A stretch of DNA of 64,000 nucleotides, taken from assembly GCF_047663525.1 (NCBI RefSeq), contig NC_092621.1:7188501-7252500 (forward strand), in the 5' to 3' direction. The notes beneath the pieces are model-generated. The model made no database searches. It saw only the letters and a list, made by a program, of their open reading frames with translations, and was not told where the DNA came from. Origin of the DNA: Anas platyrhynchos (lineage: Eukaryota; Chordata; Aves; Anseriformes; Anatidae). Position numbers and translations under genes: made by a program. This document shows, piece by piece, positions 25,646 through 36,279 of this stretch (the first letter of the stretch is position 1; each line of letters opens with the position of its first letter).

Positions 25646-28600
25646 CTAGAGTGACTATGTGAGTTTGTGCATAAATTTAACTACATGAATTTAACTCTAT
25701 AAATTTCCCTTTTCCATCACTTTTGGTTTACTACCTGGAGGAAAATTAATATGACTAGGTACATGTTCCTTGTTTATCTCAAAAGTACAAAGAGGTGGTA
25801 CTTTGGGATAAGTTGACAGAAAGGAGTATTTCTAAATAAAGCCAATGGAGTCATTAATCAAGGAAGAGACCTCTAGTGATTATTCCCATCTGCAACATCC
25901 ATTTCCAGTTCCACCTATTGCCTTAAAGTTTTTCTTAAAGTGTTTGTTTTTGTTTGTTTGTTTGTTTGTTTCAGCATGCCATACTCTTTCTTTTGGACAT
26001 AAAATGCTTAATAAAGACCCAGTTTTGTTATATCTTCAATAGGATTTCAGATCCAGGACCCAATCTTCAGATCTTATATCCAGTTTTGTTGGGAAAGTAC
26101 TATGTTCAAATTGAAGTTTTGAATTATATAGCAATCTAGCCTACCAGGAACACCAACCACCATGAACTGGGCAGTCATTCTACCAGCACTCAAGCTCCTG
26201 ATTCACTTTTCCATGTGCTTAAAATTTGGAAGTTCACAGTAGAAATCACTTGTTCCCAGAGAGCTAAGAAGATTAAATGGAGGCTGAAATTTGACCAATA
26301 TGTCTTTCCAGTCATAACCTCTTTGGTGCGCACTAGAACAAAATGGGCAAGAAGAAAGATACATGATGCTAAATGTGCAAAGGAGAAGGAATAATTTAAT
26401 TTTTCACTAATAAAAATGACAAAAATACGAAAGACTGAGCAAAGAAATATTTTGGTTCTATATCTATACTAACTGGGTTTTAGAAACAGTATGGAATAAT
26501 AATAATAATAAATTTCCTGTTATTGAAAACAAACAAACAAAACAAAACAAAAAAAAAGAATAAGCAAAAAAAGTCGATCAAATTCTATTATTTTTGTTTG
26601 TTTGTTTTTGCTTAACATTTTTTGATTCTAAATTTTACTTAAATATGTTAATGTTACAGTTTAAGTCTTGAATGTGAAATGTACAATTTAGGTTAGTTAA
26701 ATGCACAAAAGCCTCCTAAACATCACCGGCAGAGCTCTGAATGGAATTAACAAGTGCATGTACAAATTACATCTTATTATTCAGCAGATGAATTTTTGCA
26801 AGGTTGAATTTTCAGTTATCAAGGTTATCCATCTTTATGCCTAGATTTATTTGTGATGGAGATATAGAGCCCCTATTCTTCAGGGATTAAAACTTTTCTG
26901 ATGAAAAGAACTTCACCTCTAAACTCAACTAACATAAGAATGTCATGGTCTCAGGTTATCTTGATGCACAGGTGAGACTGAGATTACAAAACAAAATACG
27001 ATTAGGAAAACTTATTTTTCTGGCTGCATGGAAGTAGAATGAGTAAACCAATGCTATTTGAAACTCACAACTCCATTTTAGAGGAAAATATGAATTAAAA
27101 CAAACAAAAAAAAAAATAAGGGAGAGAAGAAGAAAGCAGAGAATTTCATCATTTTATGCAGAAAGTACTCTTCAATTTTAGTAATCGATAGACTGACCTC
27201 CTAAAGTGGGTAGATTAAAATCAGAAGCTTAAAAGTTTTGGAATCTGTGGCTAAACTTGGGGATCCCGGATACATAGCTAACAAATAGTAAGCTCTGAAA
27301 AACTGAAAAGCTATCCAAAACTGTCATTAAGAAACAATCACAATACCCTACACTTAATTTAGTTTGCTGTTTATGTATTATGAATTCTTAAGGAGAAATT
27401 GAATTGAATGATACTACTGTGATTTTATGCAATTATTTTTAAACTACATAATTGCTACAACTAGATAAGCTGAACTGTGGATTGTCTTAGGATGCACCAG
27501 AGAGATGGGATAAAACAAGCCTTTCAATTAGAGCACAAGAATCAAACAAATAACCCAAGCTAAGGTATTTACATAGCCACTGAGTTCTCTGAGTAAACAG
27601 GTTCCTTGGCTTTCTTTGATGATTAGTTTTAATTAGGGAAGTTTGAAATCCAAGTATTGTGAGTTCCACTAAAGCTATGAGTGAAATAGAAAGCAGAAGG
27701 GCATTTTGGGGGTTACTATACTATTATTTCCTGAAAAGAAAGAAAGCTATATGTTAGAAAGTCCTACTTATGTAGAGAGTTTTGATACAAAGTAGAGTGG
27801 GCCTCAGGGGTTGTAGTGATGTTGTTGTCCTAATAACAATACTATTTAGAAAACTGTGTTTCTTACAGAAGTAATGGTTGTTTGCATTGGCCATACAAAT
27901 TAATAGATGAAATACACTTTTAAGCCTCAGGCTCAGTTGTCAGTCTCCAAACACAAATATATCTTCTGCAACTTAACAGGAGAATTTGGGGAAGAGGTTC
28001 TGTGAATGCAGCTCATAACCTAGTTCTGGATGATGTCCTCTCCATGGAGCTGATCTCTGACAAAAGCACTGTGAAGGAGATTGTGTGATTCCTCACTGAC
28101 AGGGGTCTCAAATAAATTACTAACTATAGGCTTCACTAATGTCATGCAATTAGTATAATTATCAGATTCACTTGTGCTACCCTCTCACCAAACATTAAAA
28201 TCTTCCTTTAACCTTTACTGTGGACAGAATAAAGTAAATTAATCATTTGTAACCATGTCCAATGACAAGCATGGATTTATGCAAAACTGACACACAAGAA
28301 AAATTAAACAGTATGCAGCCTGACATCCTTCCTGAGTACCTTTCCCAAAACAAAAGCTGAAGTTGATTGGGCAGACGTTATTCTATGTCACTACACCTCT
28401 GGAGGACTCGTAATGGAATAAGAATGTCTGTAAAGACTGGTCTTAATGACTTACTATGCCCTTGAGGGAACACCAAGAGAAGTATGAAATGGTCAATAAT
28501 TTTAAAATAATTTTTTCTTCTCATTTTTGTGTTCTCTGTTCCTAAGAATCCTGCTTAAGCCCATAATTAACGAGAAAGGCCTGCATGTATTGAAAGCTTG

Positions 28601-30229
28601 ATGAAAGGATATTTTTTCATGAAAAACAGGTCTGGAATAAAGTAAGTCCAGAAACTGTTGGCCAATATTTTGATAACTAGCATCAATACTTAGCTTCAAA
28701 CTTTCCCTGGAAGCTGGAGATAATCCAGAACACTTGAAATTTGAATCATGTCACGTAAACATGTAGTAGTGTAGACAACTTCAAAAGATAGGAAGTTCTT
28801 CAACAAAATAGATTTGTTTTGACAGATCAGGAGCTGTTTGTTATTCAGCTAAGTAAAGGCAATGCCCTAGCAAATAGATTGAGGGCCCGGTTCTAAGGAG
28901 CTATTGTTTGCTCAGACAGCTTTGGGGAGGGTATTAACAGAGAAAATTGATGTATTCTTTCCTGGAAGAATCCTCTACACTGGAAGGTAACCTGAAGAAA
29001 ATACTCTTCTTTTTCTCCAAATAAATCAAATGCATACTCATTTTGCCCCAGAATAATTTTTAGACATGTAACACACGCTTTATAAAGCATACAGTCATCT
29101 AAGTTCTGTTAAAAAAAAGATGTTTAATAGGAAGTTTAGTGTACTGAATCATCTTCTGCACGTCTTTTCTATTTCTGCAGAAAAAGCTTAGAAGTCTTAT
29201 TTAAATTAGACAACACTAGAAAGGTCTTGTTCAGCATTGGCTAAGCAAAGTCATCAGTCTACTAGCATTAAATACAGATGGAGGCCACATTAACCACATG
29301 TCTCTGTTAAACACTTATATTCAGACTCTGAGCTTGATGTTGACTGCAGAGGTCAGCTTGGGACCAAAGCAAAAACAAATATTCCCTTAACAGGTAAAAC
29401 ATGCCCACCAAAGATGCATTGCCAGTATCAGCATATAGGTCATTCCTGTATATTAATATGTTTGCACACATATAGGTACTTATATATAAGGGTTGAGAAC
29501 ATTGCATATAATCACATCCAGGTGCACACATAACACTATTCAACCTAGTCAGTAAGCATGCATGTTGGTTAAGAATGAGCCCTTTATTTCTCCACTAAAC
29601 TGGTAAAGTTTATCTATATTTAGACAGGCATAATGACTATATGGGAGCTATCCTGTGTGCAGAAGATGAGTGTGTGTGAAAATACAAAGTAGAATTGTGT
29701 ATCAATAATAGTGCATTGTATTGTAAGTCTGCATGTGTCAATCATTTCAATGCTTGTAAAACAGAAAGTTTCTGTGCAAGAGGAGGGATAAGTAGTTATA
29801 ATTACATACGTGCAAGGAAGAAAGCCTGTGATGTGATAATGTGTAAAAACTCGAAGGTTAGATTTTTGTGTGACAGTTTGTTTATGTATTAAAAGACAAG
29901 TTTTTAAGTGTTCTCTTGTTGCAAATACAAGAAAAAGCCTCTGTATTAGTCTGCGAGCACAAGCAAGTGTCATCATATATGTGTGTACACTCTACAGAAG
30001 GAAGAAACAGCACACGTGAAGCAGACAGATTTAATGTATTTTTGTGTGTGCAAGTGAAGGTCTTTGCCCTAGGCAAGTTCACTTCTTAGTTAGAAACTTG
30101 TGAAATTGACTTTACGGGGATTTGAAAGAGATCTCAGGTGAACTAAATTTGTCTACTTTCTTTTCCCACTAGTACAGTAGAAATGGATTCTCAGTCTAAT
30201 AAGGTTTGACAAGACCTGGCACTGGAGGC
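25646..30229. other. Unique AT-rich DNA, no gene seen
   Basis: No gene found. Contains a (TTTG)n tract near 25945-25972, AAAC-rich simple sequence near 26527-26560 and a poly-A run near 27107. The longest frames (for example a 118-codon minus frame at 29620-29976) show no domain. Confidence 0.55.
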
Positions 30230-30404
30230 GGGTGCCAAGGAATCCAACTAGTCGAAAGCATTAGAGACACCATGGGCACCAGAGGATAGAGGTGTTGCCA
30301 TGGGAACAGAGTGAAAGGTGCTCCATGGTGGCTGGTTAGGAGGTTTGTTTAAGAGGGAGCCAAGCAGCTGCAGCCTTGCTATCACCCTATGCTTTAACAA
30401 CGGT
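30230..30404 (+). promoter_or_regulatory. Promoter-like patch with RFX X-box and possible splice donor
   Basis: A short patch of higher complexity and G+C. The 14-mer GTTGCCATGGGAAC (30294-30307) fits the X-box consensus GTHNYY-AT-RRNAAC bound by RFX factors at ciliary gene promoters. About 95 bp downstream is AACG|GTAGGTAAA (GT at 30403-30404), a plausible 5' splice site. Together this could be a first exon of a transcript running to the right. By rough base frequencies the X-box pattern is expected about 0.4 times in a window this size, so chance is not excluded. Confidence 0.3.
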
Positions 30405-31396
30405 AGGTAAATTCTAGCCTTCTCCCTGCTCCATCAGGAGCTGAGGAATTAAATTCTGCCTCCTGACGTGAATAATGCTGAAATCACTGACATTGCAGGC
30501 AACTTCCAAAAAGTATCTGCTGCAAAAGAGCATGGCTGGTTCAGTACTCAAGTCTGTAAACATCTGATCTGCAATAGGTGCTTGAGGGCACAGAAGGTAT
30601 TTTTCAAAAGGATTTGAAGACATCATTTTTAGTTACAAAGCTATCAACCTCCATTTCCCCGCCTTCCTCTCCCTTTGTCCTATGCAACTTCTCTTGTATT
30701 CCCTGAAATGTGTGCAGTTCCTTCAGAAGAGTGTTTCCAGAAGAGAAAGAAAAACTTATTATGAAATCAAGTACTGCTTCAAGGGGGATTTATAAAAGTA
30801 TTGTCCTTTCCACAAAACAATCACAAGGGCTTTTAATTGTTGTTTCTCTTTCTTCTTTACATCTGCAAATCTATGAAGATGGAAATAGGGTGTGAGGAAG
30901 GGAGAAGGAAACTTTTTTTCCTCTAAACTAAAAGACCAGCTGAGCAGCTGCAATATTGTAACTACCATAATTTGCATTTCAGTAATGTCTAGAATCCCCT
31001 GATAATACCACATTTCCACAGTGCTAGGTGCAGTATATAATGTAGTAGGACACAATGAGTAGCCTGCAGTGCTTGAAAGGAAGATTAAAAAGAAAATATC
31101 AACACAAAACTAAAAACTAAATCTGAAATAATGCATTCTTATATAACCTCAGAAAAGGGAGGGAATTAATAAGGAAGAGACTCAAATTAGTTGTGAAAGA
31201 ACTCTTAGGGATCAAATAGCTATGTTAAGCAAAAAACAGACTCTGGATATAACTTCTTACCAAGTTGTCTCTGTGTTTTCTTAGCAGCTAACCTTATATC
31301 AGGTTAAGGATCGTGGTACGCAAACATATACATCTACATCTACCGCTATCTATGTATCTTGTTGTGAGTGTTCCTGTGTGTGTTTCTCTCTATCAG
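30405..31396. other. Unique DNA up to the retroelement breakpoint
   Basis: No gene or repeat recognised. It ends in a short pyrimidine-rich ATCTAC/TGTG simple stretch (about 31325-31390) that abuts the broken 3' end of the CR1 fragment. Confidence 0.5.
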
Positions 31397-32388
31397 CTGT
31401 GGAGAAGGACCATCACTCCCAGGTCCTTCTCCGCCTGGCAGCTCTCCAACCACTCATCTCCCAGCCTGTAGCTCTGCTTGGGGTTATTGCATCCCAGGTG
31501 GAGGACCTAGCACTTGGCATTGTTAAACTTCATGCAGTTGACCTCAGCCCATTGGTGCAGCCTATCCAGATCCTCCTGCAGAGCTTTCCTACCCTCGAGC
31601 AGATTGACACCCGCACCTAACTTGGTGTCATCTGCAAAATTCCTGAGGGTGCACTCAATGCCCTCATCCAGATCATCAATGAAGATATTAAAGAGGACCG
31701 GCCCCAGCACCGAGCCATGGGGAACGCCACTAGTGACTGGCCTCCAACTGGACTTGACTCCATTTACCACGACTCTTTGGGCCCGGCCATCCAGCCAGTT
31801 TCTAACCCAACGAAGCGTGCGCCAGTCCAAGTCAAGAGCAGCCAGTTTCTTGAGGAGAATGCTGTGGGAAACGGTGTCAAAAGCCTTTCTGAAGTCAAGG
31901 TAGACCACATCCACAACCTTTCCCTCATCCACCCAGCACGTCACTTTGTCATAATAGGAGATCGGGTTCGTCAAGCAGGATCTGTCTTTCAAAAACGCAT
32001 GCAGACTGGGCCTGATCACCTGCTTGCCCTGCAAGTGCTGCATGATGACTCTCAAGAGAATCTGCTCCATGAGCTTCCCTGGCACTGAGGTCAAACTGAC
32101 AGGCCTGTAGTTTCCCAGGTCTGCCCTCCGGCCCTTCTTGTAGATGGGCGTCACATTTGCTAGCCGCCAGTCCACTGGGACTTCCCCTGATAGCCAGGAC
32201 TGTTGATAAATGATGGTAAGCGGCTTGGCCAGCTCCTCTGCCAGTTCTCTCAGTACCCTTGGGTGGATCCCATCCAGCCCCATCGACTTGTGCACATCCA
32301 AGTGCCGTACCAGGTAACCAACCAGTTCTTCGTGGATAGTGAGGGCCACATCCTGCTCCCCATCCCCTTCCACCAGCTGGTATAAGGT
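31397..32388 (-). mobile_element. CR1 LINE ORF2 fragment (reverse transcriptase), minus strand
   Basis: About 990 bp of CR1 ORF2 on the minus strand, covering most of the reverse transcriptase. Visible RT blocks in order: [46 protein letters not shown] and the catalytic FADDTKLG. The frame stays open for about 290 codons, then meets one TAG right after MKFNNAKC. Similarity continues in frame past the stop through a VLHLG...AEKDLG block to about 31400. Several conserved positions are changed (GVPQ to GVPH, HGF to HAF), so activity is unlikely. The 5' end lies within retroviral integrase and is a typical 5' truncation. The 3' end lacks the rest of ORF2 and the CR1 tail, which normal retrotransposition does not produce, so it marks a later deletion. 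Confidence 0.92.
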
Positions 32389-32577
32389 ACATCCTCTGCA
32401 TATGTGCTTCTCTAAAGTGTATATTCCTACACAGACATACTTTCTTAGCACAACATCACACATTGCTTGCACCTCCCAATGACTCTTTTGATGTAAAACA
32501 GTTAATATGTGCCTCATTATCACTTTATTCAGCATTTCTCTCCCATCAGGGAGTATCCATTTTCCTTCAGATTTCAT
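31507..32577 (-). pseudogene. Chimeric ORF: ERV integrase zinc domain fused to CR1 RT
   Basis: A 356-codon open frame spanning two elements. Residues 1 to about 63 come from the gamma-like provirus: the end of the RNase H/integrase linker, then the integrase N-terminal zinc domain with H29-x3-H33 and C60-x2-C63. From about residue 64 the frame is CR1 RT up to FADD (residues 314-317), ending at the TAG after KFNNAKC. The join is in frame, most likely by chance. The first ATG is internal to retroviral pol, so there is no evidence of translation, and no promoter faces this frame other than the distant LTR at 36 kb. I treat it as a by-product of CR1 insertion, but it is the longest non-repetitive open frame in the window. 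Confidence 0.8.
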
Positions 32578-32640
32578 GGCTCCTGATTCCTTAAAAAAAT
32601 CGCTCTTTTAAAACTTTTTAGTTCATTTTCAACAATTCCC
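32389..32640 (-). pseudogene. pol: Gamma-like ERV pol: RNase H end and integrase N-terminus
   Basis: The minus strand encodes a linker containing [14 protein letters not shown] and the HHCC zinc-binding start of integrase (H-x3-H, C-x2-C). Known integrases continue with the DDE catalytic core, which is absent because CR1 starts at about 32388 and the rest is deleted. On the other side, most of the RT connection and RNase H domain is missing between about 32640 and the RT segment at 32660. A dead remnant. Confidence 0.8.
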
Positions 32641-33296
32641 TGAATTCTCTCTGCATTTATTCTTTGTTTTCCTTTAGACATTAGATGCCTTAAATACCTG
32701 ACTTCTCTTTCTACATATTGTAATTTATTTTTCAATACTCCCAAGCCCTGCTTTCCCAGAAAGTTAGATAGCTTGTTAGTAGCTTCCTTCACAACTCTTT
32801 TCTCTTGTTCTGACAATAAAAGATCATCCACATATTTGTAACAGTAACACCTCCTCGGGAGGTTGGAATTGCTCCAAAATCTGTTCTAGAACTTGCCCAA
32901 ATAAATAGGTGGCCCTGTAAACCCCTGAGGTAAAATCATCCATCTGTATTGTTGCTTCCGCCCCCATTTCAGGGTCTTTCCAGAGGTGAGTATATCTTTG
33001 CTCTCAGGGCCTGAGAGCACTCCATTAATAATTATTCCATTAACTGTTATTCCAGTCTTACAATTTACTAGTTGAATTTCCAATTTCATCATCAAATCCC
33101 TTCCCAACAAGTTAGTCCCTGCCTTGGGTACATGCAATAAATGCCCGGTGATCATTTTATCCCCTAGTCTCGGCTTGGTATCCCCCAAAAGCAGCACTGT
33201 TATCCCAGCCCCTTCTACCCCCATCACTTTTTAGGGTTTCATTAGTTAATTTAATCCCTGATACTTTACAAGCCAGTAATGACCTAGCTGCCCCAG
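32574..33296 (-). pseudogene. pol: Gamma-like ERV pro-pol remnant (PR and RT with YVDD)
   Basis: Read on the minus strand. At 33296-33228 the frame gives TGAARSLLA, the protease active-site loop without its aspartate. It continues through LLGRDLMMKLEIQL, the usual end of retroviral PR. RT follows in shortened form: LPQGFT (palm), a frameshifted connector, then YVDDLLLS at about 32810-32850 and a YLRHLMSKGK block. The N-terminal part of RT (fingers) is missing between PR and LPQGFT. The order PR-RT-IN and the motif style fit class I (gammaretrovirus-like) ERVs. Frameshifts, stops and at least two internal deletions make it non-functional. Confidence 0.85.
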
Positions 33297-33680
33297 TGTA
33301 TTGGGTTCGATGGTAACGTTCGGGGCGGGGGGGGAGGGAGAAGATTCTTCTTCATGAGAAGAATTCAAAGGCCTCCCCGTGGCAGATAAGGGACAATTTC
33401 ATCCGGCCCCAAAGGGGCCCACCGCTGCCTAGAACCAAGCCATGAGCAACACAGTCAGTGCCTCTGTGAGAGCACAGCGACGAAGACAAACAAAGAAACA
33501 AACAAAAATCTGCTGCTCAACAGCAGCTGGGAGAGCAAGGAGCAAGAAACCTCCCTGCAGACATCAAAGTCAGCGCAGAAGGAGAGGGAGGAGGCGCTCC
33601 AGGTGCTGGAGCCGAAGCCTCCCTGAGGCCTGCGGCTCCTGGTGGAGCAGGCTGTCCCCCTCACCATCCCCCTCCCCGAT
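33297..33680 (+). mobile_element. Fragment of another avian ERV LTR/leader inserted in protease
   Basis: From TGTATTGGGTTCG (33297) to about 33680 the sequence is unrelated to the provirus and runs on the plus strand. It resembles a widespread avian LTR that opens TGTATTGGGTTTGC..., with the CTGCTG...CAACAGCAGC, GCAGACATCAAAGTCAG and GGAGGCGCTCCAGGTGC stretches (recalled pattern, not searched). It starts exactly where the protease aspartate codon should be. The right end is unclear: the LTR appears truncated and no matching target-site duplication is evident, so later deletion is likely. Frames across it, such as the arginine-rich 100-codon plus frame, are artefacts. Confidence 0.65.
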
Positions 33681-34014
33681 ACTTCGGAAACTGACCAAAC
33701 ACCACAGCAAATATACCAAAACTTCTACACTGTTACTTAGATAATGCCTACATCCCCTTTCCCTGCTCATTCAATTTCAAACAGCTCTGTCAAATGCTAC
33801 ATATCACACCTTTAATACCTTTAGTAACCCTTTTTTTTTTTTTTTTTAACACTTCTTTATATCTTTCTTTCTACAGCCTGTATTTTCACCAAAGTCTCAG
33901 TCAAGGGCCAACTTAATTCCATACCTTTCTCCCTCCAGGATGCTTAAACAACATATCAGTATACCATATTTCATTCCATTTTCCTTCTTTCCTCCTTCTT
34001 CCACTCCAGATATT

Positions 34015-35280
34015 CCTATTCGAAGTGGCCAGCCTGGCCACACTTAAAACATCTTATCAAAGCCTGTCGCTGCTAGGACTCAGGCCACAACACAGGCAGC
34101 CTTCTTTGCCTGCCATTCCTTCATCTCTCTTCCTCTCCTTTCCATCCTGGCCCTGACTCCCTCTGAAGATTTTTTTCCTCTTTCTCCAACCCTCTGCCTC
34201 ACTACCCGCTGCACTGTCAATACCATTAGTTTCACTCTCATTTTTTTTTTTCCTTATTATCTCCCCTCCGGACACACAACTCCAAGGCCTCCCGCAGGAG
34301 GGTCCCCCAGTGAGTGTTCACTACATCCGCCCACCTTCTGAAGCATTTTCTGCGTATTTTGCCAGGCTTTAATCACACAATGAACTTTCAAGAGTCCTTG
34401 GGATACTGGGTCCTCAGGTCTCATCCCCAAGTACTTTCTCATTCTGACCCCAAGTCTCTCATATGATTTCTGTGTTGCACGCTATTATTATTCCAGCCAG
34501 GATTGGCAAGTGGGTATTTCTGCCCTGCTGGTATTATCCCTGGTCCTGGAGGATGAGCTCTTTCCCATTCTCGTATAGCAGCTCTCCTCCTGATCATTCC
34601 TATTTCTTTCCCTGTAAACAACATACTTATAGACATAATTCCCTCCCCCCAAGAGTATAAATCAGGTCGTAGGAACTGGTCTAATTGTTCAACTAGGCTG
34701 TTGGAGTCCTCGAATAAAGACTTCCTCTCCTTCTTAAAAGTCCTAACCTCCTCTCTGCTGGTAAGGAGGGGGGGGGGATAGTTCACCTAAGAGGATACAC
34801 AGTTAGTGTTAGTGCTGTTAGTATCAGGGAAGGCAAAATTCTCAATATCTCTTCTACCTTGTTCTAATTCTTGCCAGAACCTAGAGTACGATCCTTCTTT
34901 AGGGACAGTGTTAATTACAATCCCTGTCTCCCTTCCTGGAGTGACTGCTGCTGCCACCAGTTCAATATTAAGATTATAGGGAGCATAACTTGGCTCCTCC
35001 TCTAAAAAAGCAATCTTCTTGTTTACACATAAATTTAAAGCCTGAATTTTCATCAGACCCATATTTTGGCCAAAATACTGCTGTTTCCTTAATTGGTTCT
35101 TTTGTCCAGACTGATACACAATATTTAACCTTTTTTTTTTTTTTTTTTTTTTTTTTAATTATTTTTCTTTTACAATCCCTCTAATTTTGGGATTATGTTT
35201 CCAATTTCTTATAATTCTTCAGGAAGAACTATTAGTAGGCACTCCCCCAGGGATATCTCCCTGTCCCCTGGAACTCATAT
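34015..35280 (-). pseudogene. gag: Gamma-like ERV gag remnant (MA, CA, NC)
   Basis: On the minus strand the likely start is the ATG at about 35275 (MSSRGQGD...), followed within 20 codons by a stop and a shifted LRNWK-type MA segment. A 110-codon frame (35119-34787) covers the MA/p12-like part. The capsid region follows with open pieces 34786-34439 and 34442-34257: the segments LVEQLDQFLRPDLYSW and MLFTGKEIGMIRRRAA match the gammaretroviral CA pattern around ESVL...THQPTW and GEEK. A lysine-rich NC follows with one knuckle, CFKCGQAGH, at about 34021-34051, whose final cysteine is lost. A poly-T tract (35131-35157, A-run in the sense strand) interrupts MA. Frame changes and stops make it non-functional. 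Confidence 0.85.
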
Positions 35281-35367
35281 TTTCCCATTTTTCCTAACCC
35301 TCGCCAGTATGTGCTACAGAAATTTCCCTTCTGCAGTGTACCACACACCAACGTACTGAAAAATGGG

Positions 35368-35537
35368 GGTGTACCGCCAAGCACTTCCCCGTGTCAGCGT
35401 TACCGCACACCCGAGTTTACCAGATTCCCTGGTGTACTTCCAAGCACTTCCCTGTGCAAGGATTACCGTACACCAGATTCCCCTGGTGTAGTGCCAGCAC
35501 TTCCCCGTGCAAGGGCTTACCATACACCAGATCACCC
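35368..35537 (-). repeat. Three tandem repeats in the ERV leader
   Basis: Three imperfect direct repeats of about 63, 54 and 53 bp (starting at 35368, 35431 and 35485), each GGTGTA...CCA(A)GCACTTCCC.GTG...TTACC..ACACC on the plus strand. They lie between the primer binding site and gag. On the sense (minus) strand each unit holds a GGTAA core; the one nearest the LTR reads ATGGTAAGC, a good 5' splice-site match (GT at 35519-35520). Confidence 0.85.
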
Positions 35538-35786
35538 GACCCCCAAGGCAATACTTAATATTTCTTACCTTGGTCTGTGCACAGAGTTACCGGATCGATT
35601 CTTAAAAACCCGGAGTGCCTACCTTCTTCCTTTCCCCACTACTTCATGGATCCTGCCTCTTTAACCAGTCTTGGGCCCTCTGTCAGCTTCCCGCAGAACC
35701 GCCACCGTCAATGCACAGGACCGCTGAAATCAGCAGGGCATGCCTTCCTGCTGCTGCGGCGGTGGGGCTCCCCAGTAGGTGACTGG

Positions 35787-35804
35787 ATCCCGGACAAGCC
35801 CCCA
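35787..35804 (-). other. Primer binding site, tRNA-Pro type
   Basis: Four bases inside the LTR end, the minus strand reads TGGGGGCTTGTCCGGGAT. This matches the 18-nt tRNA-Pro primer binding site of gammaretroviruses with one C-to-T change. Its position fixes the LTR orientation, its 3' edge at 35808, and the class I identity of the provirus. Confidence 0.92.
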
Positions 35805-35807
35805 AAT

Positions 35808-36279
35808 TGTGAGAAACACTCCGTAGCCAATAACTTAGGCTCAGGCGAGGATCTCAGTGAAGTAGTAATTTATTTGCGATTGCAATGGCGGGCGCCCCAC
35901 AAGCAGGAGAGAGCGCATCTACTAGTTCCAAAACACAGTTTATATACCTTTTGATGGCAGGACCCTCCCCTGTTTCCCCACTGAGTGGGTAATCCAGGTT
36001 CACAATCTATTTGATGCTTCACAAACAATGCATGGCCTTCAGTTGCCGGCCTGCTAAATTTCAAATTTCTTTTGACATTTTTACTGTTTGAAGTGGTAAT
36101 GTTTCTTCACTTATCTGACTTGACACCGTGATTTTCACCTAATTGTCCTAAGGAGTCTGGTTGTCTGCATTTTACTAGGTCTCCTGCTAAACTTTCTTAT
36201 CACTGTAAGCATATCTCAGTACCATATTCCCTCCTTCTAAACAATGTAACTCTGCAAAAACAACATTTCTATTCCCACA
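35808..36279 (-). mobile_element. 5' LTR (472 bp) of the gamma-like provirus, copy A
   Basis: Minus-strand LTR opening TGTGGGAATAG and closing GTTTCTCACA, with short imperfect terminal inverted repeats. The TATA box reads GGTATATAAACTG (about 35938-35948) and the poly-A signal AATAAA is at 35869-35874, giving an ordinary U3-R-U5 order. The primer binding site follows at once. By eye it differs from the solo LTR at 48563-49034 at 7 of 472 positions with no indel, so the family was active recently. The outer flank is CCTT (36280-36283), but its partner duplication is lost with the 3' LTR. Confidence 0.93.

Noticed and set aside
25369-25662. 97-codon plus frame with poly-Leu stretch
   Set aside because: A translation of the (TTATTG)n tract within the LTR; it ends at the LTR border.
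31514-32088. Plus-strand frames of 123-129 codons
   Set aside because: They are antisense shadows of the CR1 RT coding strand.
33442-33744. Arginine-rich 100-codon plus frame
   Set aside because: It lies within the inserted LTR/leader fragment and in the U3-leader type sequence; no protein family resemblance.
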